This document shows, in pieces, positions 1-9,839 of a DNA stretch of 64,000 bases. Below the pieces are notes generated by a model. The model worked only from the letters and a program-made list of their open reading frames with translations. It searched no databases and had not been told where the DNA came from. The first letter of the stretch is position 1. Every line of letters begins with the position of its first letter. The DNA comes from Chlorella sorokiniana. Taxonomy: Eukaryota; Chlorophyta; Trebouxiophyceae; Chlorellales; Chlorellaceae. A program made the translations under genes and the position numbers. The stretch lies in assembly GCA_025917655.1 (NCBI GenBank), contig CP084619.1, forward strand, positions 4,259,001 to 4,323,000, in the 5' to 3' direction.

Positions 1-130
1 CGTACTTGGGGCAGCGAAGTATGCAGAATCGGCAAAGGAACTTGGCAGGGGGCGGGCAGGCAGCAGCGTTGTGTGCCAGCGGGCGCAGCCGCAAAGCATC
101 CGCAGGAGGGGCGATGCCGCGGCGGCGCAC

Positions 131-841
131 CTGCTCCGTGGTCTCCACCAGCGGCTTGGCGGCAGAGAGGTCTGTGGGCACGCCGCTCGTGGCCAGAGCC
201 TTCTCCGCCTCCTTCAGGCCCGTCTGCGGCGGTGGGGGAGGGCGGCGGCAAGGGTCAAGGGTCCGCAGGCTGGCAGCAGGCGGTGAGGAGTGCCCTTGGT
301 CGGCGCAGCTGGGTCTTGCAACAGCAAGGCGGTCGCGGGGCACACATGCGGGCTGGAACTTGAGGCAAGCCTGCGATAGCCCTGGCTGGCTCACAGCCAT
401 GCAGCTTCCGCTCCATTCAGCTGAACCGAGGAAGCAAGGCAAGGAGGAAAGGAAGGAAGGGGAGCAGGCGCACCTGCACCACCGGCGTCGCCGCGTCCAC
501 CGCGCTGCGCACGCCCTTCTCCACCACGGGGCCGCCGTCTCCACCGCGCTCTTCACCACGGGCGCCGCCACGTCGTACGCGGACCGTGCATACTCCACGC
601 CCGTCTGCGCGGCGGTGACGCCCTGCTTCACCACCTCGCCCGTCGCCTTGACCAGGTCAACGATCGAAGCCACGGCGGAGTCCACGGCGGGGGCGTCGGC
701 GGCCTGGGCTGCGGGGGCAGCGCTGGCCAGGGACAGGCCAGCCACCGCGACTGCAGAGGAGTAGAAGGGGGTGTGGCGCATGAGACGAGGGCTGACGCAC
801 GCGACGGCGGCGGCATATGCACCCAGTTTGGGCGCGTGCAT
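131..841 (-). CDS. Plastid-type protein with amphipathic helical repeats (partial, runs off left edge)
   Basis: I do not recognise the family by name. Exon 1 runs 841 to 474 and exon 2 runs 223 to 131, joined in phase 0 (donor GTGCGC, acceptor CCGCAG); a further donor at 130 means the 3' end is outside the window. The ATG at 841 is preceded in frame by a TAA. The first 55 or so residues (MHAPKLGAYAAAVACVSPR, then an Ala-rich hydrophobic stretch ending AAQAAD) look like a bipartite plastid transit and thylakoid signal, which is inference. The mature part is a series of 11-residue-like amphipathic repeats of the kind VKATGEVVKQGVTAAQTG, APVVKSAVETA and PVVEKGVRSAVDAATPVV. Near 528-531 the frame breaks inside a G run: one more base restores the repeat (APVVEKGV), so I read it as an assembly error rather than a pseudogene. 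Confidence 0.55.
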
Positions 842-1532
842 GCTCTTCGCAGCTTAATCATGCTGGCGGGGACTGCCCTGTGGCTGCGAGAGGCCCGCAC
901 GGCGAAGGGCGGATGAGGAAGGGGTCAGCCGGTACTGGCGTGTGCTGGCAGTGCGCTGGCCGCCTGTCGCTACGGCTGTTTGTAGGTTTTCTGAGAGCGT
1001 CGCTCATTGCTGCAGCCCCATGGCTGCCTGCTGCTGGACTCACCAGGCAGGCGGTCCTTGAGCTCGCCCTTCTCACGGCCCGCAGCGGCCGCCACACTCA
1101 GGGGCGGCGCCCGCAGCGCCCAGGCGCCGCGCCGCAGACTGCTGCAGCAGGCGGCTGCCACCCAGACCCAGCTTCATGCCCATCTTGGCAGCCATTCTTG
1201 CCGGTGCTTGGGGAAGGTTCGCGGGGGTGGGGGTGGGTGCAAGTAGGTTTGTGGCGCCTGGGCGCGTGTTGAAGCCCCTGATAGGCTGCACCTAGTCTGT
1301 ATGTAACAATGCAGCCAATTGCTTGCAGCCCTGGCGCGCTCTGCAGCTTGTGAGCACGCAAGATGGCGCCCTCATCCGTCATTAGAAAGGTGGCCCTGTA
1401 GTCAACACCCAGCCCCCATTCTGCCTCAATGCATCCCCATATCTGACTGCAAGAGCGCACGCTTTCGCCTGCAAGCGATCGGGACTGTGGGCCCCACCCT
1501 CTTCGAGACTCTACTGCGAACCCCACCAACCC
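842..1532. other. Intergenic region with one weak exon candidate
   Basis: This lies between the divergent starts of the minus-strand gene at 841 and the DUF1517 gene at 1533. It should hold both promoters. No repeat or RNA gene was seen. The only coding-like stretch is the minus-strand candidate at 1044-1195, listed separately. Confidence 0.5.
1044..1195 (-). other. Possible 5' exon with targeting-like sequence
   Basis: From an ATG at 1195 the minus strand reads MAAKMGMKLGLGGSRLLQQ followed by an Arg/Ala-rich stretch, and a second frame continues as AAAAGREKGELKDRLPG up to a good donor (G|GTGAGT at 1043). Joining the two halves needs a one-base shift, as in many exons of this window. It could be a mitochondrial or plastid presequence of the gene that starts at 841 or of an unrecognised gene, but no in-phase acceptor downstream was found. 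This is a weak call. Confidence 0.2.
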
Positions 1533-3384
1533 GTGGCGATGCAGTGTTCTACCATGTCGCGCAGCAATGCGGCGATGCTGCATGCCTCTGGAAGGCCCGC
1601 AGCACGGCGCCCGGCTGGCGGCAACAAGCTAGCGCCAGTGGTAGTGAGCCCCATGCTCCGCTCTGCTCCCCTCCGGACTCCCGCTTCAATGCCCAGGGGT
1701 CTGAATGTGCGCGCAGCAATGGAGAGCGGCCAGCCGCGGGTCGTTCCGCTCCTCCAGGTGGCGGTGCCGACCCTGCCGGCTGTGCCGGCCCCCTTGGCAC
1801 AGCAGCACCAGCGGCCTGTGTGGCAGGCCCTGTTTCAGCGCCTGGCCCGCTACGCAGGCATGGTGGCGCTGGGTGTGGCGCTGTTCTTCGGCGCAGCAGG
1901 CGCCGCCCACGCAGCACGCTCTGGCGGGCGTGTCGGCGGCAGCGCTTTCTCGCGCAGCAGCTACAGCGGGCGCAGCGGCTCAAGCGGCAGCAGCGGCTTC
2001 GGCAGCGGCCGCGGCTCTGGCGCTGGAGTGAGCGGCCTGGGCAGCAGCTGGGGCGGCGGCAGCAGCACCTGGGGTGGCAGCAGGAGCAGGGGCAGCAGCA
2101 GCTGGGCTGTGTCTGCCAGCTCGTGGTCGTCCGATCCCCTTGCCGGCGGCTTCAAGAGCGCCTGGTCCTCCGAGCCCTTTTCCGGCGGCTTCAAGAGCTC
2201 CGTGCCATCGCCTTCTGAACCTGGAAGTGTTCGGGCAAACTCCTTCTTCCTGAGCCCCTTTGGTGAGCTGCCAGCCGCTGTGGGGTGGGGTTGCCGCCGC
2301 CGCCGCTGCTTGCAGGCTCGCTTGGATCTCCGTTCGGCGCACACGCCTTTGCTCCCCAGCGCAACGGCACGCCCCCGCACGGCTCCTCTCCCGGCGCTGC
2401 GGCTGTCACCTGCGCACGGCCTGAGCGGCGCGCAGCACTGAACCGCGCCCCTCGCCTCCCTGCCAGGCTTTGGCTACGGCGTTGGGTACCCCATGTACGG
2501 ATTTGGTGGCAGCGGCCTGCTGTCGCTGCTCTTCTGGGGCGCGTTTGCCGTCATCGCGCTGCAAGTGGTCCAGGGCGTGATGCGCAACAACGCAGGCGGG
2601 TGGCGTTCCAGGCATAGCCACCCATCCGCCTTGCCCCCCTTCCCTCCCCCACTCCACACTGACGCACTCCGCACTGACGCACTCAAAACTAACGCAAGCC
2701 GTCCCACATTCCGCCACATGCCACCTCCCCTGCTAACAAGCACTGTATCCCCCTCCCCCTCCCCTCCCACCCCCTTCCCTCCCTCCCCTAACCGCTCGGC
2801 CACCACACGCACTATCTAAACACGGTGCAGGCGGCTACGACGACTACTCGTACGGCAACGGCAACACGGAGGGGTATGACGAGGTGGTGACGGTGGGCAA
2901 GGTGCAGGTGGGCCTGCTGGCCAACGCGCGGGAGCTGCAGCAGGACCTGGAGCGCATCGCCGACCGCGCGGACACGGATTCGCCCGAGGGGCTGCACTAC
3001 ATCATGCAAGGTGGGCCTGTGTGGGGAGTGTGGTGGGGTTGTGCTGGTGCGAGGGTATCTGGTGGGCTGTTGGTAGGGTGCTGAGGGGGCAGAAGCGGTG
3101 GCGCAAGGCGCACCCTCCTGTTGGCCAGCCATTGGTGAGGCGGTAACTGGCATCCCATGCCCGAGCATGCTTTGAGCAGCAGCATTACCTGTCGATGCTT
3201 CGCCAACCGCCAATTGCGAGTTTCCCCTCCCCTCTTCAGAGACCGTGCTGGCGCTGATGCGCAACCCTGATTACTGCCTATATGGCTGGGCCAAGAGCAA
3301 GCGCGAGCGGTGCGCGGAGGACGCGGAGACCGCCTTCAACAATCTCTCGCTGCAGGTGTGCGTTAGGGGAGACGCAGTGTGTGT

Positions 3385-3415
<31 letters not shown>

Positions 3416-4437
3416 GGCGCGCGCGCGCGTATGTGACGATGCTGCAGGCACGCTATGATCCTGCAGCGGATGGCCTCAAAGCAGGGTCGGGGTGTGCGTG
3501 TCGCAGCAGCGCAGCGTGCTGGGTAGGAGCCCGGCAGCTGCTCTTGGAGATGAGTCGGCTCAGCTGTCTTTCTGGACTCGGCGCCCATGCTTTGCCTTTC
3601 CTCCCCTCCTGCCACAGGAGCGAACCAAGTTTGAGAAGGAGACGCGCGTGAACGTGGCCGGCCGCCGCGGGCGCAGCAGCCTGGCCGAGAAGAAGTGAGC
3701 CGGGCGTGTCGCGCTTGTGGGACCAGCCCCTCCTGCGCACCATGCTCTTGCCTTTGCCGCCAGAGCGGCCGTGGTCACACCCCGGACCTTGCTCAGATGC
3801 TGCCTGCCGGCACGATCACATGGATGCATCCGCTGGATGCCTCACTTCTACACCCGCCTCCCCATTCCCCTCCTCCCCGCAGGGCCTACTCTGCCACCGC
3901 AGACAAGGAGCTGATTGTTGTGACCATCATTGTGGCGGCCGACGGGGGCTTCAAGCTGCCGCAGGTGGACTCCCGGGGCAGCCTGAAGCAGGCGCTAGCG
4001 ATGCTGGGTGCCATCCGCGCGGATGACCTACTGGCGGTGGAGGTGCTGTGGACGCCTGAGGAGGAGGTGCGCCCCTGTGCCTGCCGCCCCCTGCCGCTAC
4101 CGCACCTGTCGCATCTGGCGCACCTGCTCGGCTGTATCTGCGGGTCGCTGGTTGAGGTGGTTTCCCTGGGCTGCCCGCTGCCTGCAAAGAGACAGCTGTT
4201 GCAGAGGCACAGCTCCGGGCCTGCCAGCCGCACAGCAGCCTGGCGTCACCGGACCCAGGCTTTCGGGCTTTCTTCCCTGTCTAATAAGCAGCAGGCCGCG
4301 CCTGGCCCGACATACGAAGCAGCGCGGTTCCCGTCCTGATCCCTGGTCTGCATCTTGTGCCTGTGGCACTGCTGCAGGACGACCACTTCAGCGTGGAGGA
4401 CCTGGCCGTGGACTACCCCCTTCTCAACACCCTCTGA
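1533..4437 (+). CDS. FLAP1: FLAP1-like DUF1517 chloroplast membrane protein
   Basis: This is a DUF1517 protein, the family of Arabidopsis FLUCTUATING-LIGHT-ACCLIMATION PROTEIN 1, a chloroplast membrane protein that helps adjust non-photochemical quenching when light fluctuates. Seven exons fit in frame: 1533-2262, 2467 to about 2600, 2832-3010, 3240-3355, 3618-3694, 3883-4066 and 4378-4437. The N-terminus is a basic transit-like leader, then a hydrophobic segment and the Ser/Gly-rich block starting ARSGGRVGGSAFS that is usual for the family. Exon 2 carries a second membrane segment (LLSLLFWGAFAVIAL). The conserved domain follows, with KVQVGLLANARELQQDL, NPDYCLYGWAKS, RSSLAEKK, ELIVVTIIVAADG and LLAVEVLWTPEEE, ending VDYPLLNTL. 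The donor of exon 2 is uncertain: either a GC donor near 2595 or GTTCC a few bases later keeps the frame. Confidence 0.9.
3379..3425. repeat. GT microsatellite followed by a poly-G run
   Basis: Inside intron 4 of the DUF1517 gene there is an uninterrupted GT repeat (about 3379-3399), then a long G run and a short GC repeat ending at about 3428. The purine-rich strand could form unusual structure. The exact G count may be unreliable in this assembly. Confidence 0.9.
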
Positions 4438-4680
4438 TTCCGGCCCTGCCGGGAATTTCAACTGCCGCTCATCCCGCCACAGCGGGGCACAGCCGGTCAG
4501 CCGCCTCTCATGCCAAACATGCTGGGGAGGGGAGCATCCACGACGTCCCTTCCTGGCCTCTTCCCCAAGTCACGATGCGTTTTGACGCGTTCACGAGTGT
4601 GCTCCCGGCCCCCGCTTCTCTCAGGGTTGTCCTCCCTCCACCCTTGTCCAAACTACTGCTATTTTTATGGATTTTATATG

Positions 4681-4719
4681 CCCTGCCTCTGCCCATTTAC
4701 TTGCCCTGCCTCTGCCCAT
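4681..4719. repeat. Short direct repeat, two copies of 16 bases
   Basis: CCCTGCCTCTGCCCAT occurs at 4681-4696 and again at 4704-4719, seven bases apart, in the 3' untranslated region of the DUF1517 gene. It looks like a local slippage duplication. Confidence 0.9.
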
Positions 4720-5014
4720 CCTCACTCGTCGTCGCTGCCTTCCTCTCGCCATCGTCGATCTCTTTCTCATGCAGTCCCCGAGCCACCCTACAACCTTTTC
4801 CTGCCAGCAGCATAGGCTCGCTTAACGCACGCTTTTGCAGGCACCCCAGCACCGTTGCGCTGCCCAACCCTTTCCCCTTCTCACTACCTGTTCCTGAGTG
4901 GTACTATCCCGTTTCCCCGCCCTATCTTTCTCTTGCCTGCACTGCGTATGAGGAGTGAGCGAGTGAGTGCCGCCGAAGCGAGCCGCTAGCTACGTTCAGC
5001 TAAAGCTCGAGCTG

Positions 5015-5019
5015 TGTAA
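5015..5019 (+). terminator. Poly(A) signal TGTAA of the DUF1517 gene
   Basis: TGTAA is the usual polyadenylation signal of chlorophyte algae. This copy lies about 580 bases after the stop codon at 4437 and just before the convergent gene, so it probably sets the 3' end of the transcript. Confidence 0.6.
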
Positions 5020-5150
5020 TGCACTGAGAGTGTGCCTGGCCGGAAGGTGTGAATGATAACAGGGCGTTAGAACATGGCAGAGCCTGAAAGGAGGAGTTGC
5101 ATTAAATGCAGTGCTTCAATGTAGGGGCAGCTTCCCCAGTGGAGCATGGC

Positions 5151-7199
5151 TCAGCTGCGCAGCCACACAAGCTTCCCCTGCACGGCCCACTTGCTGCTGC
5201 TGCCCAGACGCGCGGCCAGTGCGGCCTTGACCGCTGCCTTGCTCTGCACGATGCTGGAGTGCTTGGCCAGCACTGCTGCAACCACCAGCCGCTGCAGCTC
5301 CTTCAACCGCAGCTGCCGCTCCTCCGCCGCCTGCAGCTGCGACACGATGATCTTCTTCCACTTGACGGCCGACGCCCAACCATCTGCCGTGGGTGCCGCC
5401 TGCCCTGCTGCTGCTGCGCCCTGGCCGCCCCCAGCCCCGCCCGCCAGGTGATCGAGGTGCGTGCAGCTGCCAGTTGCGGCAAGCGGGCGCTGCCGGCGTC
5501 TGCCGCCGCCGCCTCGCCGCCGCCCTTCTCCTCTTCAGGCTCCTCGAAGCTCACACGCTTGCCTTCCCACTTCACGCCTCCCACCTTCACGGTGCCGGTG
5601 CCCTGGCCTAGGCCCACCTTGCCCTGCGTCTTCTTGGCCTGGGCAGAGTTGTAGATTTGGGCCTGCAATCAGCGGGCGCGCAGACACGCATCAGCATGCG
5701 CGTCGACAGCATTGGCAGCAGGCACAGGCCAAAAAGCAGCGCTCGTCGGCGCACGGGCACAAGACAATGGGAGCCCCGGCAGCGCGTGAGGCGGCAGCGA
5801 CTGTGGCAACAAGAAGGGCGGGTGAGCTGCATGCCTGGTCATCTTCGTCAAACGTGACCCGCCGCCTCTGCGCCTCTGCTGCAGCCTTGTCGAGGCCTTC
5901 CAGGCAGCCTGCCGACGCAAACAGCTTCTCGCCCCACCAGCCTGGCAGGAGAACAAGGGGCTGGCGCAGTCAGCGGCCGGAAACAGCCAGCAAGCGAACA
6001 AGGGTGCAACAGATGCTGCCAAACAGAGTCAGGCAGGGCTGCCCCCCAACTGGCCCGAGCATGACCATCATTGCGGTGGCGGCAACAGGCAGCTCACCAG
6101 TTGTGGGGGTGGGTACAAACTCGTATGTCGGGCCGCAACTGGCAACGACCGGCTCTATCACTATCCGCGCTTTCTTGGGCGGCGGCTGTTGCTGCTGCTG
6201 CTGCTGCGCTTCTGCTGGCTGCTGCTGGCCACATTCCTGCTCCGAGGAGGTTCCCTTGGCCTTCTTACCAGCCGCCTTCTTCTTCTTCTTCTTGGAACCG
6301 CCTTCGCCGCCAGCCTCCGCCTCGCCCCCTGCCTTGCGCTTCTTGCCGCTGCCGTTGCTCAGCTTCACCTCGCTCGTGGTTTCGCTGCGCTCGCTGCCGC
6401 CCTGGCCCGCAGCCGTGGCTGGGCCGCAGTCGCTGGGTGCGCTAGGCACGCCGAGCTTGGCCGCCGCCGCCGCCGCCATCGCCGCCTCCTGCTGCCGGAT
6501 GCGCGCCAGCTTGGCGTCGCGGCCGCCAAAGCGCCCGCAGCCACCCGGCCGCCCTTGGACAGCGAGGCCAGCAGCTTCAGCTCCTCAGCCGAGGCGGAGG
6601 TGCGCGTGCCGTCCCGGTTCACGGCTGCCACCACGGCCGCCATGCGCTCGTCGTCTGCAAGCACGCGGCGCGTGAGGTTGCGAGGCTGTCAGCCGCGTGC
6701 TTGCAACACCTTGAGCTCGCATGCCCTGCAACCAGCTGCCTGCACCCAGCAGGCATGGAGCTGGGGCGACTTGAAGGCAAGCAGCGCACCGGAGTCAGAG
6801 TCCGAGGTGCTGGAAGAATCCGAGTCGCCTAGCGTCTGCACGGCGGAGTCAAACGCCTTCTCCCACCACTTTTCGGCCCAGTCGTAGCTACCATTGCCGC
6901 CTACCTGAGCACAGAAGCACCAGGGGAATGAAGCAGCCGGGTGAACAGATAAGGAGGGGGCAGAACCGGCGGCGGAGCTGGCGGCGGCAGTGGCGGCAGC
7001 TCAGGTGGCGGCGGCGGCGCACCCCGACGGTGTCCTCCTTCTTCTTCACTTGGATGGCTTCCTTGATGCCAGTCCCCTGCTTGCCAAGTCCCTGGCCGGC
7101 GTCCCAGCCCATGGACCGCAGCATGCGCTCGCCGAACCCGCCGGTGCACTTGGGCTTGGCCACGCCTTGGCCCGCGACATGCCCCGGCGGCAGTTTCAT
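5151..7199 (-). CDS. Nucleolar G-patch protein, GPATCH4/At1g63980 type
   Basis: A predicted RNA-binding nucleolar protein; G-patch proteins usually activate DEAH helicases in rRNA or splicing work. Exons on the minus strand: 7199-7023, 6904-6733, 6654-6098, 5941-5835 (GC donor), 5662 to about 5460, and a last exon ending at stop 5151. The G-patch is in exon 1: GGFGERMLRSMGWDAGQGLG, then GIKEAIQVKKKEDTVGVG. Exon 2 has WAEKWWEKAFDSAV. Exon 3 has GRFGGRDAKLARIRQQE, a Lys-rich nuclear signal (SKKKKKKAAGKKAKG) and a Gln run. The block GWWGEKLFASAG to KGKVGLGQGT is conserved in this family (family knowledge). The end, KWKKIIVSQLQ through SSKWAVQGKLVWLRS, resembles the LYAR-type C-terminal domain. 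A one-base deficit at the C run 6544-6546 breaks exon 3. The exact join near 5460-5390 is unresolved. Confidence 0.8.
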
Positions 7200-7868
7200 G
7201 ACTGTAGATTGTGTAACTGTAGCTATAAAGTCTGTGGGCTTGCCTAAGTGCCTTGTACCCTGCGTCAAGCGAGCATGCAGCCCTGGAGCTTCGGAAGGGC
7301 CAGTCCAGCAGGAATCAAGAACTCAAAGCTGCCGAAAACTCAAAGCACAAGCACACCATCATCAGCGGGCGCGCCGCCACTTTCATGGGAGCGGCGCCAT
7401 CTGCCGCCCACGTGGCGGGCGACTATACCGAGAGCAAGGCTGAACCCGTCTGGTTCTTAGTGACGCACTCGTCTTTTATGGAGTGTGCGCAGTCTCCTGC
7501 TTGTGTCCGTCGTGAAGGGATAACGCTGCACAGCTGGCGTTATTGGCTTGGCAGCACGGGTGGCGTGGCTCCACAACCCCGCACCTTGCACGCTTACTTT
7601 ACCCTTCTTTTCCTTGCCTTCGTTGTTGCACAGCAAGTTAAAACTTTCCTGTGCAATTTAATCCCGAATCTACTGTAAGGTGAAGCTCCCTGGCATCTCT
7701 CGACAAGACGCCCGTACTTGTGAGGTGGCATTCCTGAAAACTGTCTTATTGCGGGCAGCTGCTAGTGTTGGCCACGTGATTGGTGATTGTCTGCATCTCA
7801 GCATCTGTTCCTACTTCGTTCTGCACGCCTCTGTACAAGGGTTAGCGAGGAACGCTGCAAAGGCCACA
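7200..7868. other. Divergent promoter region, G-patch gene and UQCC1 gene
   Basis: Both flanking genes are read away from this stretch. A TTTATAGC-like motif lies on the minus strand about 28 bases above the ATG at 7199. The open frames here do not resemble any protein, and no splice-consistent exon was found. Confidence 0.5.
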
Positions 7869-9456
7869 ATGTTGCGCTCGCTAGCCAGGCAATTGGGATC
7901 CTTGAATTCTCTGGAGCAACGTCTTATCGGCGGAGCGCTCTGCAGCGCAGCGCTGCTTGCCCCACAAACCTGTGCCGCCGCTCAGCCCTGGCTGCTGCCA
8001 CCAGTTGCATCTCAGCAGGCCACGCGCTATTCAACAGATGCATTTATGGTGAGCCAAGGCGCGTTGGTGTGGTGGTCATACTGCCGCCGCTTCCCCCTTG
8101 ACCCGTTCCGCTTCAGGGTTTCCTTGTCGCTCAGCTTTGCGTGGCTTTCCTCTGAAGCCCCTCATTGTTTTCCTACCTGCTGCAGAAGCTCTTGCACAAT
8201 GCTGGGCCACGCTCATTGCAGTTCCAGCGCCAGCCACCCGAGGAGCTGGCATCGGAGGCGCGGCGTGGGTTTGCGGTCAAGGCGCTGCTGACGCTGGGCG
8301 GCTATTACTCGCGAGAAAGCCAGCATATGCGCGCAGCCAAGCGCCTGTATGAGGCTGTGACGGAGCAGGCAGTGTCGCCCGCCTTCCTTCAGGGTGCGCA
8401 ACAGGGGCCCTGGCAAGCTGCCTGTGGGTGCTTCATGTCGGATGCGACGGGGCGTGGCGCTCTCCCTGCTCATCTTACTCCTGCCTCTTCCCTCCTGCTG
8501 CCCTTCAGCCATGGGCATCCCGCCCGAGTTCCAGCAGCAGCACTCCTCGCTGTGCCTGCACATCTGGCTGCTGCTGGTGCGCCTGCGCGCCGAGGGCAAG
8601 GACGGCAAGTCGCTCGCGCAGGTGCGGTGGCAGCCCTGCCGGTCAGCCGCGGAATGCTCAACTCACTGCATCCATTGCACCCCGTGCTCAGCTCAGCCTG
8701 TCGCTTCTTCTGCTTTGCGCACTGTGGGCTCTGATCTCGCATCGTGTCTGTTCCAATGGTAGTTCCTTTTGCTGTGCCTCCCATCTTGACTCCCGCCTGG
8801 TTGCATTCCAGGAAGCTGCCCTGCGCCGCTGCCCACCATGCATGCCCGCATATGCCCTCCCCCCTTCCAGGTCCTCTACGACGATTTCCAGACCGACGTC
8901 GAGGAGCGCGCGCGGTCGGCAGGGGTGCGCGTGCGCCTGCAGAAGCAGCTGACCGAGCTGGAGAAGCAGTTCTACGGCAGCAGCATGGCGTACGACCGCG
9001 CGATGGCGGGGGAGGAGGCGCTGGACCGCGCCCTGCTGCGCAACGTGTACCTGCAGCAGTCGGACAGCGAGCCCAGCGCGCAGCTGCTGGCTCGCTACGT
9101 GCGAAGGTGTGGTGGGCGGTGCGGGGCGCGGGCTGAATTGGCGCCAGCTGCCTGGCAGCCAGGCAGGAGCTGAGTGCCAGGTAGAGCACTGAGCGCTGCA
9201 CTTATGTGTATGGGCACAGGGCTGGGTTGCTCCCTGCGCAGCAGCTGGAGCATGCTGTGCTGAGTGCTGGCTGGGCTCGCCCCACAGGGAGCTGGCCTGC
9301 CTGACGATGACCCCCAGCGACGCCGTGATGGCGGGAAACATCAAGTTCTCCTCAGAGGGCCTGGAGGAGCAGGCTCCGATCAACGACAGCCGCGCCGACA
9401 CCACGGAGGCAGCGGCGGCAGCAGTAGACGGCAAGCAAGAGGCGCCGGCGGCCTGA
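7869..9456 (+). CDS. UQCC1: Ubiquinol-cytochrome c chaperone (UQCC1/CBP3)
   Basis: Mitochondrial assembly factor of respiratory complex III; in yeast and humans this family binds newly made cytochrome b and its ribosome. Five exons join in frame: 7869-8048, 8186-8393, 8509-8621, 8871-9106, 9288-9456. The first exon is a mitochondrial presequence (MLRSLARQLGSLNSLEQRL). The chaperone domain (Pfam Ubiq_cyt_C_chap) follows: ALLTLGGYYSRESQ, RLYEAVTEQAVSPAFLQ, GIPPEFQQQHSSLCLHIWLL, VLYDDFQTDVEERARSAGVR, LEKQFYGSSMAYDRAM, and SDAVMAGNIKFSSE near the end. The tail is acidic and Ala-rich. No frame break was found. A TGTAA 133 bases after the stop supports the 3' end. Confidence 0.9.
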
Positions 9457-9839
9457 CAGGACTAAAGCTCCACCGCGTGTACCATGTTGACTGTTGTACC
9501 ACCAAGTTGCATAGGATCTGATTCAGTACCCTTGCATTTGATGCACGTGCATTGCAGTTCATTCCATTGAGGAGGCAGTGTACGTAGGTGTAATGATGCA
9601 CAGTATCTGCAGCCTGCCTTGCCAGCCTTGCCGGCTGCTGCTGAGCGCGGTTTGAATGACAGGGTTCTGCTGGAGGGCTCCACAGCTCGCGGGCCTTCGG
9701 ACCACTCCATCTGCCGATTTTTCGTAAAATTGAAGAATTTCACCTTTACTAGTCCCAGCTGCAAGCAGTTTTAAAACAGCCGCCGCCGCGCTTGCTGCCC
9801 CCTGCCATAGCAGCACGCGCAGCTGCCCAATCGTCGAAA
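9457..9839. other. Intergenic: UQCC1 3' region and promoter of H4-like gene
   Basis: The first third holds the UQCC1 3' untranslated region with its TGTAA at 9589. The remainder should carry the promoter of the H4-like gene. No other gene was seen. Confidence 0.5.
9589..9593 (+). terminator. Poly(A) signal TGTAA of UQCC1 gene
   Basis: Chlorophyte-type signal 133 bases after the UQCC1 stop codon, on the coding strand. Confidence 0.6.

Larger units (their letters stand above)
4438..5150. other. Shared 3' region of two convergent genes
   Basis: This holds the long 3' untranslated region of the DUF1517 gene (ending near the TGTAA at 5015) and the short 3' end of the minus-strand G-patch gene. 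Base composition is more pyrimidine- and AT-rich than the exons. No gene was seen. Confidence 0.6.
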
